Made by a program: the position numbers and the translations under genes. Positions 51,042 to 59,990 of a DNA stretch of 64,000 nucleotides are shown piece after piece. The notes beneath the pieces were generated by a model. That model was not told the origin of the DNA, searched no databases, and worked only from the letters and a program-made list of their open reading frames with translations. The stretch comes from Fidelibacterota bacterium (GTDB lineage Bacteria > Fidelibacterota > UBA8477 > JABMPR01), in assembly GCA_024278595.1 (NCBI GenBank), contig JAJRSW010000012.1:1-64000 (forward strand), written 5' to 3'. Every line of letters starts with the position of its first letter. Position 1 is the stretch's first letter.

Positions 51042-52844
51042 TTATTTTTCTTTCGATTTCTTCCCGAACTCAGGGTCAATTTTTAAGAACCTGAGCATAA
51101 TTAAGCCTGGGATGGTTGCCACCAGAACCCAGATGAAGAACATCTGGTAGCCAATGGTTTCCTGGAGCCAACCACTGAACATGCCCGGTATCATCATTCC
51201 CAGCGCCATGAATCCGGTATTGATCGCATAGTGAGCTGTCTTATGATCTCCTTCGGCAACTGTGATCATGTATAGCATATAGGCAGTAAAGCCAAAGCCA
51301 TAGCCAAATTGTTCCACACCAACCATGGCAGCGATCATGGTAAAATTCTCTGGTTGAGCATAGGATAGAAAGACATAAACCACATCTGGTAGTTTCATGG
51401 CCAGAGCCATCCACAGGATCCAATATTTCAGACCATTGCGCGAGGCTACCAGACCACCGAGTATCCCACCCAGGGTCAACATGATGGCGCCCAGAGTTCC
51501 GTAGATAAATCCATATTGCTGGGTGGTTAAAGCCAGCCCTCCCGCTTCAACACTATCCAGCATGAACAGTGGTGCCACCTTCACCAGTTGAGCCTCCCCA
51601 AAGCGATAGATCAGGATAAAGGTGATGGCCAATCCGATTTTTTCTTTGGTAAAGTAGGCCTTAAAGGTCAGAAAATAGTCATTGAAGAAAACCGCCGCAC
51701 TCTCTACATCCGTCCCCTTATCGTCTGCAGGTTTGGGTAGAAAGAAGTAATGATAGATGAAGAAGAAGACAAACATCCCGGCCAGGAGGGTGAATGACAG
51801 GGTCCAGGCCAGCGAAATATTTCCAGAGCGCGCCCGGAAGGTAGCGCTGGCAGCATCCTTCATATAGGGGTGGAGTTGGATCAAAGCCAGATAGGGGACA
51901 TTCCAATCATCCGGGTGGAAAACCAGTCGGGTTTCGGTGAGCAGTTTAATACTCTTATCCCCGGATTCGTGACCAAATGAAACCACGATCTCTTCTCTGC
52001 CTTCAGGTCGTTTGGATAAACCGATATATGCCAAGGCAGTTATGCCTACCGGATCACCTGGTTCAGGTGCCTGATAGTCGACAAAGGCCAGGTTGGCCAG
52101 GTCAGAGGTATCGCTTAGCTCAAGGCGATGTGTGTTCCAGTAATTCACCATGGTCAGCAATGAATCATAGCTGGTAACCGTCTGGGTACCCAGCTCGACT
52201 TCAATGGCAGAGGGCTGAATATGCAACTGCAGGTCATCTCCCCACTCTTCAAAGCGTAAGAGATCCGGGTTGATCTGATGTTCAATATGATGTTTGGGGG
52301 AAGCTTCTACCTGCAGGTCCAGATCGGCTAGTCCAGTGTTGCTTTCGATCATGCCGGCAAATATGATAAGACCACCCTGACCGGCAATAATGGCCAATCG
52401 ATAAAAAGTGCTCCGAATGCCCACCCACCAGGCTTGATCATGTTGTGATAGTCCGATCATATAAAAGCCATCGGCGGCAATATCATGGGTGGCTGAGCTA
52501 AAGGCCAATAACCAGAAGAAACCCAGAGTTAGCTGGAAAAATCCGGGCATGGGGATGGTTAAGACCACGCCACCCAGACCGGCTCCGATGAGCAGCTGCA
52601 TGGTGATGATCCAGAACCGTTTGGTTCTTAATATCTCAACAATGGGGCTCCACAGGGGTTTTAATACCCAGGGCAGATAAAGCCAACTGGTATAGAGGGC
52701 GATCTCAGTATTGGATATTCCCATGCGTTTATAAAAAACAACAGCGATCAGCATGACAACGGTATAGGGCAAGCCTTCTGCAAAATACAGACTGGGGATC
52801 CATAACCAGGGTGAGCGACGTTTGCTTGCTTTGGACTGAGACAT
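51042..52844 (-). CDS. ampG: AmpG-like muropeptide permease with a large inserted domain
   Basis: The 600-residue MFS product has the AmpG hallmark WIPSLYFAEGLPYTVVMLIA (about 15-34), LYTSWLYLPWVLKPLWSPIV (about 50-69) and SSATHDIAADGFYMIGL (about 116-132). AmpG imports GlcNAc-anhydroMurNAc-peptides. Unlike classic AmpG (about 490 residues), it carries a soluble insertion of about 170 residues (about 168-340) between two membrane helices. It stands between the two NamZ-type genes plus GH18 and the symporter, fitting a role in cell-wall sugar uptake. Confidence 0.85.
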   Translation of the reverse strand: MSQSKASKRRSPWLWIPSLYFAEGLPYTVVMLIAVVFYKRMGISNTEIALYTSWLYLPWVLKPLWSPIVEILRTKRFWIITMQLLIGAGLGGVVLTIPMPGFFQLTLGFFWLLAFSSATHDIAADGFYMIGLSQHDQAWWVGIRSTFYRLAIIAGQGGLIIFAGMIESNTGLADLDLQVEASPKHHIEHQINPDLLRFEEWGDDLQLHIQPSAIEVELGTQTVTSYDSLLTMVNYWNTHRLELSDTSDLANLAFVDYQAPEPGDPVGITALAYIGLSKRPEGREEIVVSFGHESGDKSIKLLTETRLVFHPDDWNVPYLALIQLHPYMKDAASATFRARSGNISLAWTLSFTLLAGMFVFFFIYHYFFLPKPADDKGTDVESAAVFFNDYFLTFKAYFTKEKIGLAITFILIYRFGEAQLVKVAPLFMLDSVEAGGLALTTQQYGFIYGTLGAIMLTLGGILGGLVASRNGLKYWILWMALAMKLPDVVYVFLSYAQPENFTMIAAMVGVEQFGYGFGFTAYMLYMITVAEGDHKTAHYAINTGFMALGMMIPGMFSGWLQETIGYQMFFIWVLVATIPGLIMLRFLKIDPEFGKKSKEK

Positions 52845-52980
52845 TGCTGCTTCCTTATACTCTTTGATTGTTTTAGTCAGACACCCAACTAAAAGTCCGG
52901 TGTGAACGAGAAATAATATTCCAATTCCCGGCTAATTCTCAATAACCACCACTTCAAAGGGGTGAACATAGATTAAATTT

Positions 52981-54297
52981 TTATTCTGATTTATAAATAA
53001 GATATTTTTCACGTAAACGAAGATATTCCTGTAATTCATCAGCATAACTGGCAATGATCGCATCAGCTGATTTACCAGCATCCACCAGCTCACGTAATCC
53101 GGAGCCCCCCCAGAGACGGTCGGGTCCTTTGGCATATCTCCAGCCAAAGTCATCGGGATAATTTTTCTTTGTAATGACCAGTAGATGAATTAAAAAGTCA
53201 ACTGCTTTGAAAGTGTTGGGATCGGTGACCACCACATTGACCCCCTGTACTTTTTCATCCTTAAAGATGGGATTCATAGCCACACCAGGCATATCGACCG
53301 GTGTATAAGTAACAGGTTCAACGGTAAACCCTGCCAAACCAGTAGCCAGTAATTCACGAGCCATAAAGGCACCATCCATGTAAGGTGCCCCGATATATTC
53401 GAAGGGATGTATGGTCCCCCGCCCTTCTGAAATACGCACACCCTCCAGAAGACAGAGTCCCGGATAGGTCAATGTTTCGTTGGTATTGCGCATGTTGGGG
53501 GAAGGTGGCAGCCAGGTAAGATCGGTTTGAGACCAAACCCGGTCAGCGGTCCATCCTTCACATTCTACAACATGCAATTCAACGGAGCCAAGGCCGGGGA
53601 TCATATTTTCACCAATGACCATCCGGGCCAACTCACCAATGGTCAATCCATATTGGATGGGAATCTTATAGCGACCGACAAAACTTTCAAACCCATCGTC
53701 AAGCACATTCCCCCCAACGTTTCGTCCAATGGGATTGGGTCGATCCAGGATCATCACGGGAAGATCATGTTTTGCCCCGGCTTCCAGGACATAACCCATG
53801 GTGGATATATAGGTGTAGAACCGGGCACCTACATCCTGGATATCAAATATCAGAAGGTCTATACCGGCCAACATTGCTTCGCTTGGTTCACGATCAGCAC
53901 CGTATAAGCTGTAGATAGGAACCCCTGTAGCTGAATCAATACCCCCTGGAATAGCATCACCGGCTTGAGCTTTACCCCTAAACCCGTGTTCTGGTGCAAA
54001 AATGGCTGTCAGGGTCACACCCTTAACTTGATTTATCAGATCAACCAGATGCTGACCCTGCTTATTCACAGCAGTATGATTGGTGATCACGCCCACATGT
54101 TTTCCCAACAGGGGTTCAAAATTCATTTTTTGTAACACATCCAGACCGGTCAAGACTTTTTGGGACTCCTGTGGCGGTTGACTCATCCCATACTGCTCCT
54201 GTTGCTGCGCATGCGGCCCAGGATGCGGGTCCGGTGAAGTTGTACAGGTCCAGATCAAGAGGGGTAACAAAATGTGGGGTAGATATTTGAGTGTCAT
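52981..54297 (-). CDS. NamZ/DUF1343-type exo-beta-N-acetylmuramidase (copy 1)
   Basis: The 438-residue product is a DUF1343 (GH171, NamZ-type) protein, which removes MurNAc from the non-reducing end of peptidoglycan fragments. It begins with a lipoprotein-like signal (hydrophobic about 8-16, Cys18). It has FAPEHGFRGKAQAGD, IFDIQDVGARFYTYISTMGY, and VMILDRPNPIGRNVGGNVLD, all hallmark motifs. It lies 9 bases after the GH18 gene. Export to the periplasm or outer membrane is likely. Confidence 0.9.
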   Translation of the reverse strand: MTLKYLPHILLPLLIWTCTTSPDPHPGPHAQQQEQYGMSQPPQESQKVLTGLDVLQKMNFEPLLGKHVGVITNHTAVNKQGQHLVDLINQVKGVTLTAIFAPEHGFRGKAQAGDAIPGGIDSATGVPIYSLYGADREPSEAMLAGIDLLIFDIQDVGARFYTYISTMGYVLEAGAKHDLPVMILDRPNPIGRNVGGNVLDDGFESFVGRYKIPIQYGLTIGELARMVIGENMIPGLGSVELHVVECEGWTADRVWSQTDLTWLPPSPNMRNTNETLTYPGLCLLEGVRISEGRGTIHPFEYIGAPYMDGAFMARELLATGLAGFTVEPVTYTPVDMPGVAMNPIFKDEKVQGVNVVVTDPNTFKAVDFLIHLLVITKKNYPDDFGWRYAKGPDRLWGGSGLRELVDAGKSADAIIASYADELQEYLRLREKYLIYKSE

Positions 54298-54306
54298 AGT
54301 GAGTCT

Positions 54307-56766
54307 CTATTTAAGATAGGTAATATTCTGGGTATGGATCTCATTTCCGTTGCTCACCTGGAGCATGTAGATGCCAGAGCTAAGATTTTTTTTATCCATT
54401 GCGTGAAAATTGAGCAGATTGTCTCCCCGGTGCACCGGTCGTTGGAAGTTTTGGACAAGTTGCCCCTTGAGATTAAAGAGCTTGATACTTAAATCCGCTG
54501 ATCCGGGGCTCTTTACAGAAAAGGAAAATGAGCCGTTGAAGGGGTTAGGGAAAACTGTTGAGATCTGGAAATCCTCCGGCATCCGGGCTAGCGGATCGAT
54601 AGCCACCGAAATTTCCAGGAAATCAAGCACACGTCCCATTATAATGTTGCGGGTAGCCTCAGGGTAGATGGCTTCAAAGCCAATACTAAGATAAACAAGC
54701 CCCCCCAGGGCGGTACTCTCTCCAAAATTTCCCATGTATTGGATCCCAGCTCCACCTAATTCAGCATAATCACTGCCTTCAAAGCGCAGATTATTCACTG
54801 ACCCCCCATAGGGTTTGATCCCATCCGGATAATCCACATCATAGCTCCCATGCTGACCATTGTCAAAAGTCACTCCGGATAATCCATTGAAGATCCCATT
54901 CGCAGGACCATAGGTGGCGTAACTCTGGGCATCATCCACGATATAATCCGCTTTAAAATAATTACGGTAAAAGTTATAATCACTATTGCTGCCATTGGCT
55001 TCCAGATCATAGCCTATCTCAGAGCCAGAGATGAATATCCGGCCACCCTGCTCCAGATAATCCATGATCCGGGATTGTTCTCCCGGCGAGAATGATACGG
55101 TGGCAGTTGCCTCTTCACCACTGATCCAATCCACGATAGTATAGTCCGCCAGGTCGATGGCACCTGCTTCCACTGCATCATTTCCGGATGCATCAAAGGT
55201 TCTGCCATTGGCGAAAATAGCTGAGCCATGCTCGATGATGTAATCAAGTTCATTAACGGTGCCTGTGGTCCGTTCAAAGCCCTGTACGATGAGGATACTT
55301 GATCCGGCCGTACTGTTCACGACAACTGCCAGAACTTCAGAAAAGCCGCTGCTCCCAAAGGTATTGGTATTCCTGACCTTCATATAGATCAGTTGCCCAT
55401 CCTCCAGGTCATTCAGGGTGAAATTGGGTGAACTGGAGCTGGATGCCAGGCTGAAGTTGACACCATCCGTGCTGACATGGGCTTCATACAGATCGGTATA
55501 GGCAGAGAGCGCACAAAGAATGGCTACAGATCCATCGCCCACATTACGAACCGTGAAATACGCTGAACCGATGGGAGCCGCTGTTGCACCAAAAGCATCA
55601 CTCAAACCACCCCAGATCTCCGCTCGGCCACCATCATAACCCAGCGCCCAAATACCAATGCCCTTCAGATCCATTTCCTTGGCATAGGAGTATTTGGCGG
55701 CCAGGCTGAGACTGTCGTCATACCAGACCTGACGGGGTCCGCCACTGTTGTAGTTGTACCAGGCCGATGGTGCAGCGGCATTGTAATGCTTACCATAGGA
55801 CTGAGCATTCGCTTCGGCTGATGAGTACACAATTGAGGAAGCGTTGCCAGTGGTGGCAGCCCCCATATCAGTACTGACAACCGGCCAATTATTACCATAC
55901 CAGGGTAAACCCAGAATTAGCTGAGATGCATCTCCGCCGGTTTTGGTAAGATAGTCCGATATGGTCCTGCGGATATACCAGCTGGACAAACCGCTGTTAA
56001 GAGGTGATAGTGGTCCTGCGTGTGAGCTGCCACTCCAATAATAGCCGTAGGCCATGATCATCAAGCCATCGGAATTATCTGATAGATAGTCATAGTCATA
56101 TGAATCCCACCAATCTACAGAAGGCATGGCGATACTGACCTCAGAACCGGGGATTTGATCGTGGAAGGCCACGGTTAGATCGTGAATAAAAATATTGAAG
56201 TTATTCCGTGCCGAGGTGGGCACGAACTCAAAATCTATGTTCACACCATCGGCATTTCCTTCAACAACGGCAGCAATGAGATTATTAATGGCAGATTGAC
56301 GATAGCCGGCATTGCCCAGTAGGGTTCCGATAGCGTTATTGTCAAAAAGTGTGACCGTTACAATGACCTTGACCCCCTGGCTATGGGCCAGATCCACCAG
56401 CCCAGTAATGGGCCAACCATGGTCATTGGTGATGTTGCCACCCGCGGCCATGGACAGACCAAACCAGGCGATATGGCTAAGCATGTTATATTCATAATTC
56501 TGCCAGGCAGTACCGTTCCAGTAGGGATGATATCCAAAGACCACATGGCTGGTTTCCCGAAGTCCGTCTCGTTCCATCAAATCACGGGGGGTTCCGGTAA
56601 ATCCGCCTTGTTGGTCAATTTGGAGCTGACCGTATTGAATGGATTGCAGATCATGGGGTTTGGGTGGTTCGGGTTGTCCAAAGGCGAGCGTAAGACCCAC
56701 GCTGATCATTAGACCGACAGCAATTATTCTGCTGACTTGCGGCATGCTAGGAATGGTATATTTCAT
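54307..56766 (-). CDS. Secreted GH18 glycosidase with Por (type IX) sorting domain
   Basis: The product is about 819 residues. It has a signal peptide (about 10-30 from the ATG at 56766), a GH18 catalytic domain (about 75-410; the DxxDxDxE motif reads DGVNIDFEF, with Asn replacing the second Asp), an Fn3-like region (about 410-490), a domain of unknown type (about 490-730) and a C-terminal sorting domain (PNPFNGSFSFSVKSPG, then GIYMLQV). The frame extends to a TTG at 56790; the ATG at 56766 has GGAG upstream. It probably degrades chitin-like or murein glycans outside the cell. Confidence 0.9.
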   Translation of the reverse strand: MKYTIPSMPQVSRIIAVGLMISVGLTLAFGQPEPPKPHDLQSIQYGQLQIDQQGGFTGTPRDLMERDGLRETSHVVFGYHPYWNGTAWQNYEYNMLSHIAWFGLSMAAGGNITNDHGWPITGLVDLAHSQGVKVIVTVTLFDNNAIGTLLGNAGYRQSAINNLIAAVVEGNADGVNIDFEFVPTSARNNFNIFIHDLTVAFHDQIPGSEVSIAMPSVDWWDSYDYDYLSDNSDGLMIMAYGYYWSGSSHAGPLSPLNSGLSSWYIRRTISDYLTKTGGDASQLILGLPWYGNNWPVVSTDMGAATTGNASSIVYSSAEANAQSYGKHYNAAAPSAWYNYNSGGPRQVWYDDSLSLAAKYSYAKEMDLKGIGIWALGYDGGRAEIWGGLSDAFGATAAPIGSAYFTVRNVGDGSVAILCALSAYTDLYEAHVSTDGVNFSLASSSSSPNFTLNDLEDGQLIYMKVRNTNTFGSSGFSEVLAVVVNSTAGSSILIVQGFERTTGTVNELDYIIEHGSAIFANGRTFDASGNDAVEAGAIDLADYTIVDWISGEEATATVSFSPGEQSRIMDYLEQGGRIFISGSEIGYDLEANGSNSDYNFYRNYFKADYIVDDAQSYATYGPANGIFNGLSGVTFDNGQHGSYDVDYPDGIKPYGGSVNNLRFEGSDYAELGGAGIQYMGNFGESTALGGLVYLSIGFEAIYPEATRNIIMGRVLDFLEISVAIDPLARMPEDFQISTVFPNPFNGSFSFSVKSPGSADLSIKLFNLKGQLVQNFQRPVHRGDNLLNFHAMDKKNLSSGIYMLQVSNGNEIHTQNITYLK

Positions 56767-56793
56767 GGTGTTTGTGCTCCAATTGGTCAACGA

Positions 56794-58113
56794 TCAATCA
56801 TACAGTAAATACTTTTTCCTCAACTCACCAAACTTGATCAACTCCTCCTGCCAGGCCTGTTCCATCTCATAGGGATCTTTGCCAGCCTGAATATCGATGC
56901 GAATCTGATCAGAGCCCATGACCTGGTCAAACATATCCCAACGGTTCGCATTGGCGAACAGATCCACTTCGGGGTACAGTTCCTGGTGAACGGATAGCAG
57001 GAGTAACCCGGTCAGGTAGGGTGCAAACAGATCACGGTCTGTCACATGGAGTTGGACGCCACCACAAATTTGTCCCTGATACCTCCCATAATATGGTTTG
57101 AAAAATGTCGGTCTAAATATGACGCCCTCACCAGTTTGCTGAGCCAGAGTTTCGGCATACTCATTGGGATCGGTGATCCAGGGGCCACCAGCGACCTCAA
57201 AGGGCGTTGTAGTTCCAACTCCCTCCGAAAGCATACCCAGTTCCCCATAGGTGCCTGTGGCGATCATGGGGAGAATGGTAGCGGCATCAGGTACGTGGGG
57301 TGAGGTCGGCACCCAGGGTAGACCGGTATCATCAAAGTACATATCACGGGTCCAGCCTTCCATTGGCACGACTTCCAGATCACAGCCAATACCGAATTCA
57401 GTATTGAAGAGCAAGGCAAGTTCGCCGCTGGTCATGCCGTGCCGATATGGTATGGGATAGAGGCCGACAAAGCTGGAGAATTGAGGATCAAGCAGATTGC
57501 CTTCAAGTTTCAGGCCGTTGATGGGATTGGGACGATCCAGCACAATAACCTTCTTGCCGGATTCTGCGGCTGCCTGCATGAGATAGGCCATGGAATAGAT
57601 ATAAGTATAAGAGCGCACACCAATATCTTGAATATCAAACAGAACAACATCCAGATCACTGATCATTTCGGCGATCTCAGGTGGCTTTTTACGATAGGTG
57701 GATCGGGATATTATGCCAGAGCCGGCATCGGTCTCATCCCCTACTTTATCACCGGCATTCTCAGCCCCAAATAAACCATGCTCTGGAGATAGAAGCAGCT
57801 GCAGGTCGATCTTTTCGGGTAGCAGGCTAGCCCCATGGATCAATTCCCGATTGACACAGGTTTGATTGGCTAATAGTCCATATTTTAAACGCTCAAACCC
57901 GTGTTCTCGGTTAAGAAATACTTCCAGGCCGCTGCGCACCACTGGCTGGGGTTTTATTTCGCTTACCATTGGCGTTGATGGTAGTGTTTTTGGGGAGGGT
58001 GTTTCATCAGGTATCCCCGGACGGGACTGCTGAGCGCAGGAGATCATGATCAGGGTTGCAAGTACCATAATTATAGAAAGATGACTTCGATGATTAATAT
58101 TTCGATCAAACAT
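56794..58113 (-). CDS. NamZ/DUF1343-type exo-beta-N-acetylmuramidase (copy 2)
   Basis: The 439-residue product is a second DUF1343 protein, clearly paralogous to copy 1 but distant. It starts with a signal containing a plausible lipobox (LIMISC, Cys26). Its motifs include LLLSPEHGLFGAENAGDKVG, LFDIQDIGVRSYTYIYSMAY, and VLDRPNPINGLKLEGNLLD. It is the first gene of the set, with the GH18 gene following 27 bases later. Confidence 0.9.
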   Translation of the reverse strand: MFDRNINHRSHLSIIMVLATLIMISCAQQSRPGIPDETPSPKTLPSTPMVSEIKPQPVVRSGLEVFLNREHGFERLKYGLLANQTCVNRELIHGASLLPEKIDLQLLLSPEHGLFGAENAGDKVGDETDAGSGIISRSTYRKKPPEIAEMISDLDVVLFDIQDIGVRSYTYIYSMAYLMQAAAESGKKVIVLDRPNPINGLKLEGNLLDPQFSSFVGLYPIPYRHGMTSGELALLFNTEFGIGCDLEVVPMEGWTRDMYFDDTGLPWVPTSPHVPDAATILPMIATGTYGELGMLSEGVGTTTPFEVAGGPWITDPNEYAETLAQQTGEGVIFRPTFFKPYYGRYQGQICGGVQLHVTDRDLFAPYLTGLLLLSVHQELYPEVDLFANANRWDMFDQVMGSDQIRIDIQAGKDPYEMEQAWQEELIKFGELRKKYLLYD

Positions 58114-58503
58114 AATATCTTGCTCCGGATTGTTGGTTCAAACTAGGTTTGTTAATACGCTTAACCAACACTATTTCACTCTTCAGATCCTGTGTTTCCA
58201 CATAAGTTTGAGTCGATTGAACCTACAGCAAAGCTGACACATTCGTAAATCGAACCAACTTGTTTTTTACCATTTTCAGGACTAAAGTAGATCTTAAATC
58301 CAAAATATTTTCCAACAATTTTCTGTAGTTGCTATTCGGGTCATAATTCAATAATTTGGCCACCATAAACAGTCCCCGTAAATTCCATATCAGCTACTAA
58401 TATTGCATAGAATTTTGCATCTCTGTCATCTAGTGTCACGTTAAGCATGATTTGTCGCAACCAAGTCTGGTTATTCCCGCTAATTGCGTTAAATATTGTA
58501 AGC

Positions 58504-58596
58504 ATATTAACCTGGCGGACATTAATGTTTAAAGCTGGATTTCATTTAAACCGCCTGTGTAGACCCTTCGACGAGCTCAGGGAGACACACTTATTA
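58504..58596 (+). repeat. MITE-like dispersed repeat, copy 2
   Basis: It is the reverse complement of 31157-31249 with two mismatches in 93 bases. Its left end (ATATTAACCTGGCGGACATTA) also resembles the start of the 49-base repeat at 32788. The right end lacks the inverted end seen in copy 1, so this copy may be truncated. Confidence 0.75.
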
Positions 58597-58704
58597 GTTG
58601 AGCTTTGTCAGTCAGTAAAAAGCTTGTGATGGCTCCTCCAACAAATACTACATCCTCAAGCAGTGGTCCCCATTGTTTTGCGACCCGTCTAACCTGCATT
58701 ATTC

Positions 58705-58856
58705 ATGAATTATTGCCACGAATACACTAAGCCACGAAGATTATTAAAGTTATGAACAAGGTCATTTTAAACAGAATTATTTGCATCTGTGAGGGATAAT
58801 TTTTGCTAAGCATATATTTTTTAAACCTTCGTGACTTCGTGACTTCGTGACTATGA
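58705..58856. repeat. CCACGAAG / CTTCGTGA repeat cluster
   Basis: The left part has GCCACGAA and GCCACGAAG (58714-58739); the right part has three tandem CTTCGTGA units (about 58827-58851), which are complementary. Both flanks carry ATGAATTATT. A related GCCACGAAGACACGAAGTCAC occurs at about 37782. This is probably a member of a dispersed repeat family. Confidence 0.45.
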
Positions 58857-58889
58857 ATTATTCAGGTAAGAATCCTGATATTTACAGAT

Positions 58890-59408
58890 TCAACCATGAA
58901 TGCTTTCAAACAATCTTAGTTCGATCTCCTTGGTAGCAGCTTTCCGTTCTCTTGCACGCCCTCCTCTTATGGCGTCAACTAATGCCAAAAGCTCATATAG
59001 CGCTGAATCTGATTTCGCAGCCTCTGGAACTGATTTGAAAAGAGGCGAAAATTCATACCCCCTGTGACTGCCATCTGCTGTTGGCCAAACTGGCTGCTCT
59101 ACATTTTCATTAAACATGCTATTTAGAGGAGGTGCTGCAATGCTTGTTGGCATTCCCCTTGTCATACCCCCCAGATCAGGTGGAAATGAATACCTAATAC
59201 CATGTTCCAGAAACTCAAAGAGGGCTTGTTTAATTGGAGCCTTTTGATCTTGATTAAATAATTGTGATTTCGTTGCTCGTTTAATCCCACCGTGAACTTC
59301 CGATGGGCTCATAACTAATTCATAAGCGAGCATATTGTAAGACCAGTTTCTTGGTCCAATGCTTATTAGCTTTAATAATATTACAATATCTTGTGGTTTC
59401 AGTATCAT
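58890..59408 (-). CDS. Accessory winged-HTH-like regulator
   Basis: The 172-residue product starts with a helical DNA-binding-like domain (WSYNMLAYELVMSPSEVHGG, about 22-41). A conserved-looking middle follows with YSFPPDLGGMTRGMPTSIAA and a PLFKSVPEAAKSDSALYELL segment, then a helical end containing GGRARERKAA. I recall similar stand-alone proteins in accessory regions but cannot name the function. A perfect palindrome lies 10 bases upstream of the ATG. No partner gene is visible on either side. Confidence 0.7.
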   Translation of the reverse strand: MILKPQDIVILLKLISIGPRNWSYNMLAYELVMSPSEVHGGIKRATKSQLFNQDQKAPIKQALFEFLEHGIRYSFPPDLGGMTRGMPTSIAAPPLNSMFNENVEQPVWPTADGSHRGYEFSPLFKSVPEAAKSDSALYELLALVDAIRGGRARERKAATKEIELRLFESIHG

Positions 59409-59990
59409 ACTATATTCTATTCGCGAATCGCGAATTATGCAAACATTATTTTGGATATCTATTCTGACAAATCGTAGTTGTATATCTGACCAATACCAGG
59501 GAGTAGATTTGAAAGCCAGTCAAAAAATTATTGATTTCGTAGTCCGGCGAAGCAAGCCGGGTACCATTCACAATAATTCGTTATTCAGTAATGGTTTCAG
59601 CAGATGGAAAAATGCGTGTATACAGAAAATGATATACACATGAAGTGAATATTTTCGTTTTCGGAAAAAACACGGGGTTACAACTATTTAATAATCCTAA
59701 CCAGGGTATCGAACGTTTTCTTACTTGTAGCAGATTTGGCTGAGCCTCCGCCCTACCGGGCTGCGCTCGCCTTCCTACGATACTTTGCCGCCGGCAAAGC
59801 ATCTTCGGATGAACCGGCGACACCCGGCTTATGAAGTCTAGCTCGAGAATTACATCTTGTTTATTTACAGCATTTTATAACTATTGTTGAAAATGCGTAT
59901 GGGCAGATACGTATACGCCTAATCGAATACTGAGGATTTCTTTTATAAACAAACATTTTGTTTTTTTCAAACATTCGTTATATTCAATAA
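59409..59990. other. Intergenic region with operator and repeats
   Basis: About 580 bases between divergent genes. It holds the palindrome at 59419-59435, a GC-rich hairpin (CCGGC/GCCGG, about 59541-59561) and a strong palindrome CTTTGCCG-C-CGGCAAAG (about 59782-59798) within a GC-rich patch unlike the surrounding AT-rich DNA. The last 100 bases are AT-rich and should carry the promoter of the acyl-CoA synthetase. Confidence 0.5.
59419..59435. promoter_or_regulatory. Palindromic operator candidate before the HTH gene
   Basis: ATTCGCGA and TCGCGAAT are perfect arms around one base, centred at 59427. The site ends 10 bases upstream of the ATG of the HTH gene. Self-repression by that protein is a natural guess. 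Confidence 0.5.

Larger units (their letters stand above)
58114..58889. other. Repeat-rich intergenic region
   Basis: About 775 bases with no convincing gene. It contains the 93-base repeat (58504-58596), a stretch at 58445-58500 resembling 32761-32790 (GCAACCAAG), and a region at 58705-58860 with CCACGAA motifs on the left and CTTCGTGA repeats on the right. The 5-prime end must hold the promoter of the amino-sugar operon. Confidence 0.55.

Noticed and set aside
58444-58629. Possible short plus-strand gene (60 codons from 58447)
   Set aside because: It consists of the dispersed repeat and flanking repeat-like DNA, with no ribosome site.
58827-58851. CRISPR-like tandem units (CTTCGTGA)
   Set aside because: The units are only 8 bases, directly adjacent with no spacers, and no cas genes are present.
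59581-59823. 80-codon minus-strand frame in the GC-rich patch
   Set aside because: The translation is repeat-derived (RRAQPGRAEAQP) and covers the CTTTGCCG palindrome; such repeats often yield false genes.
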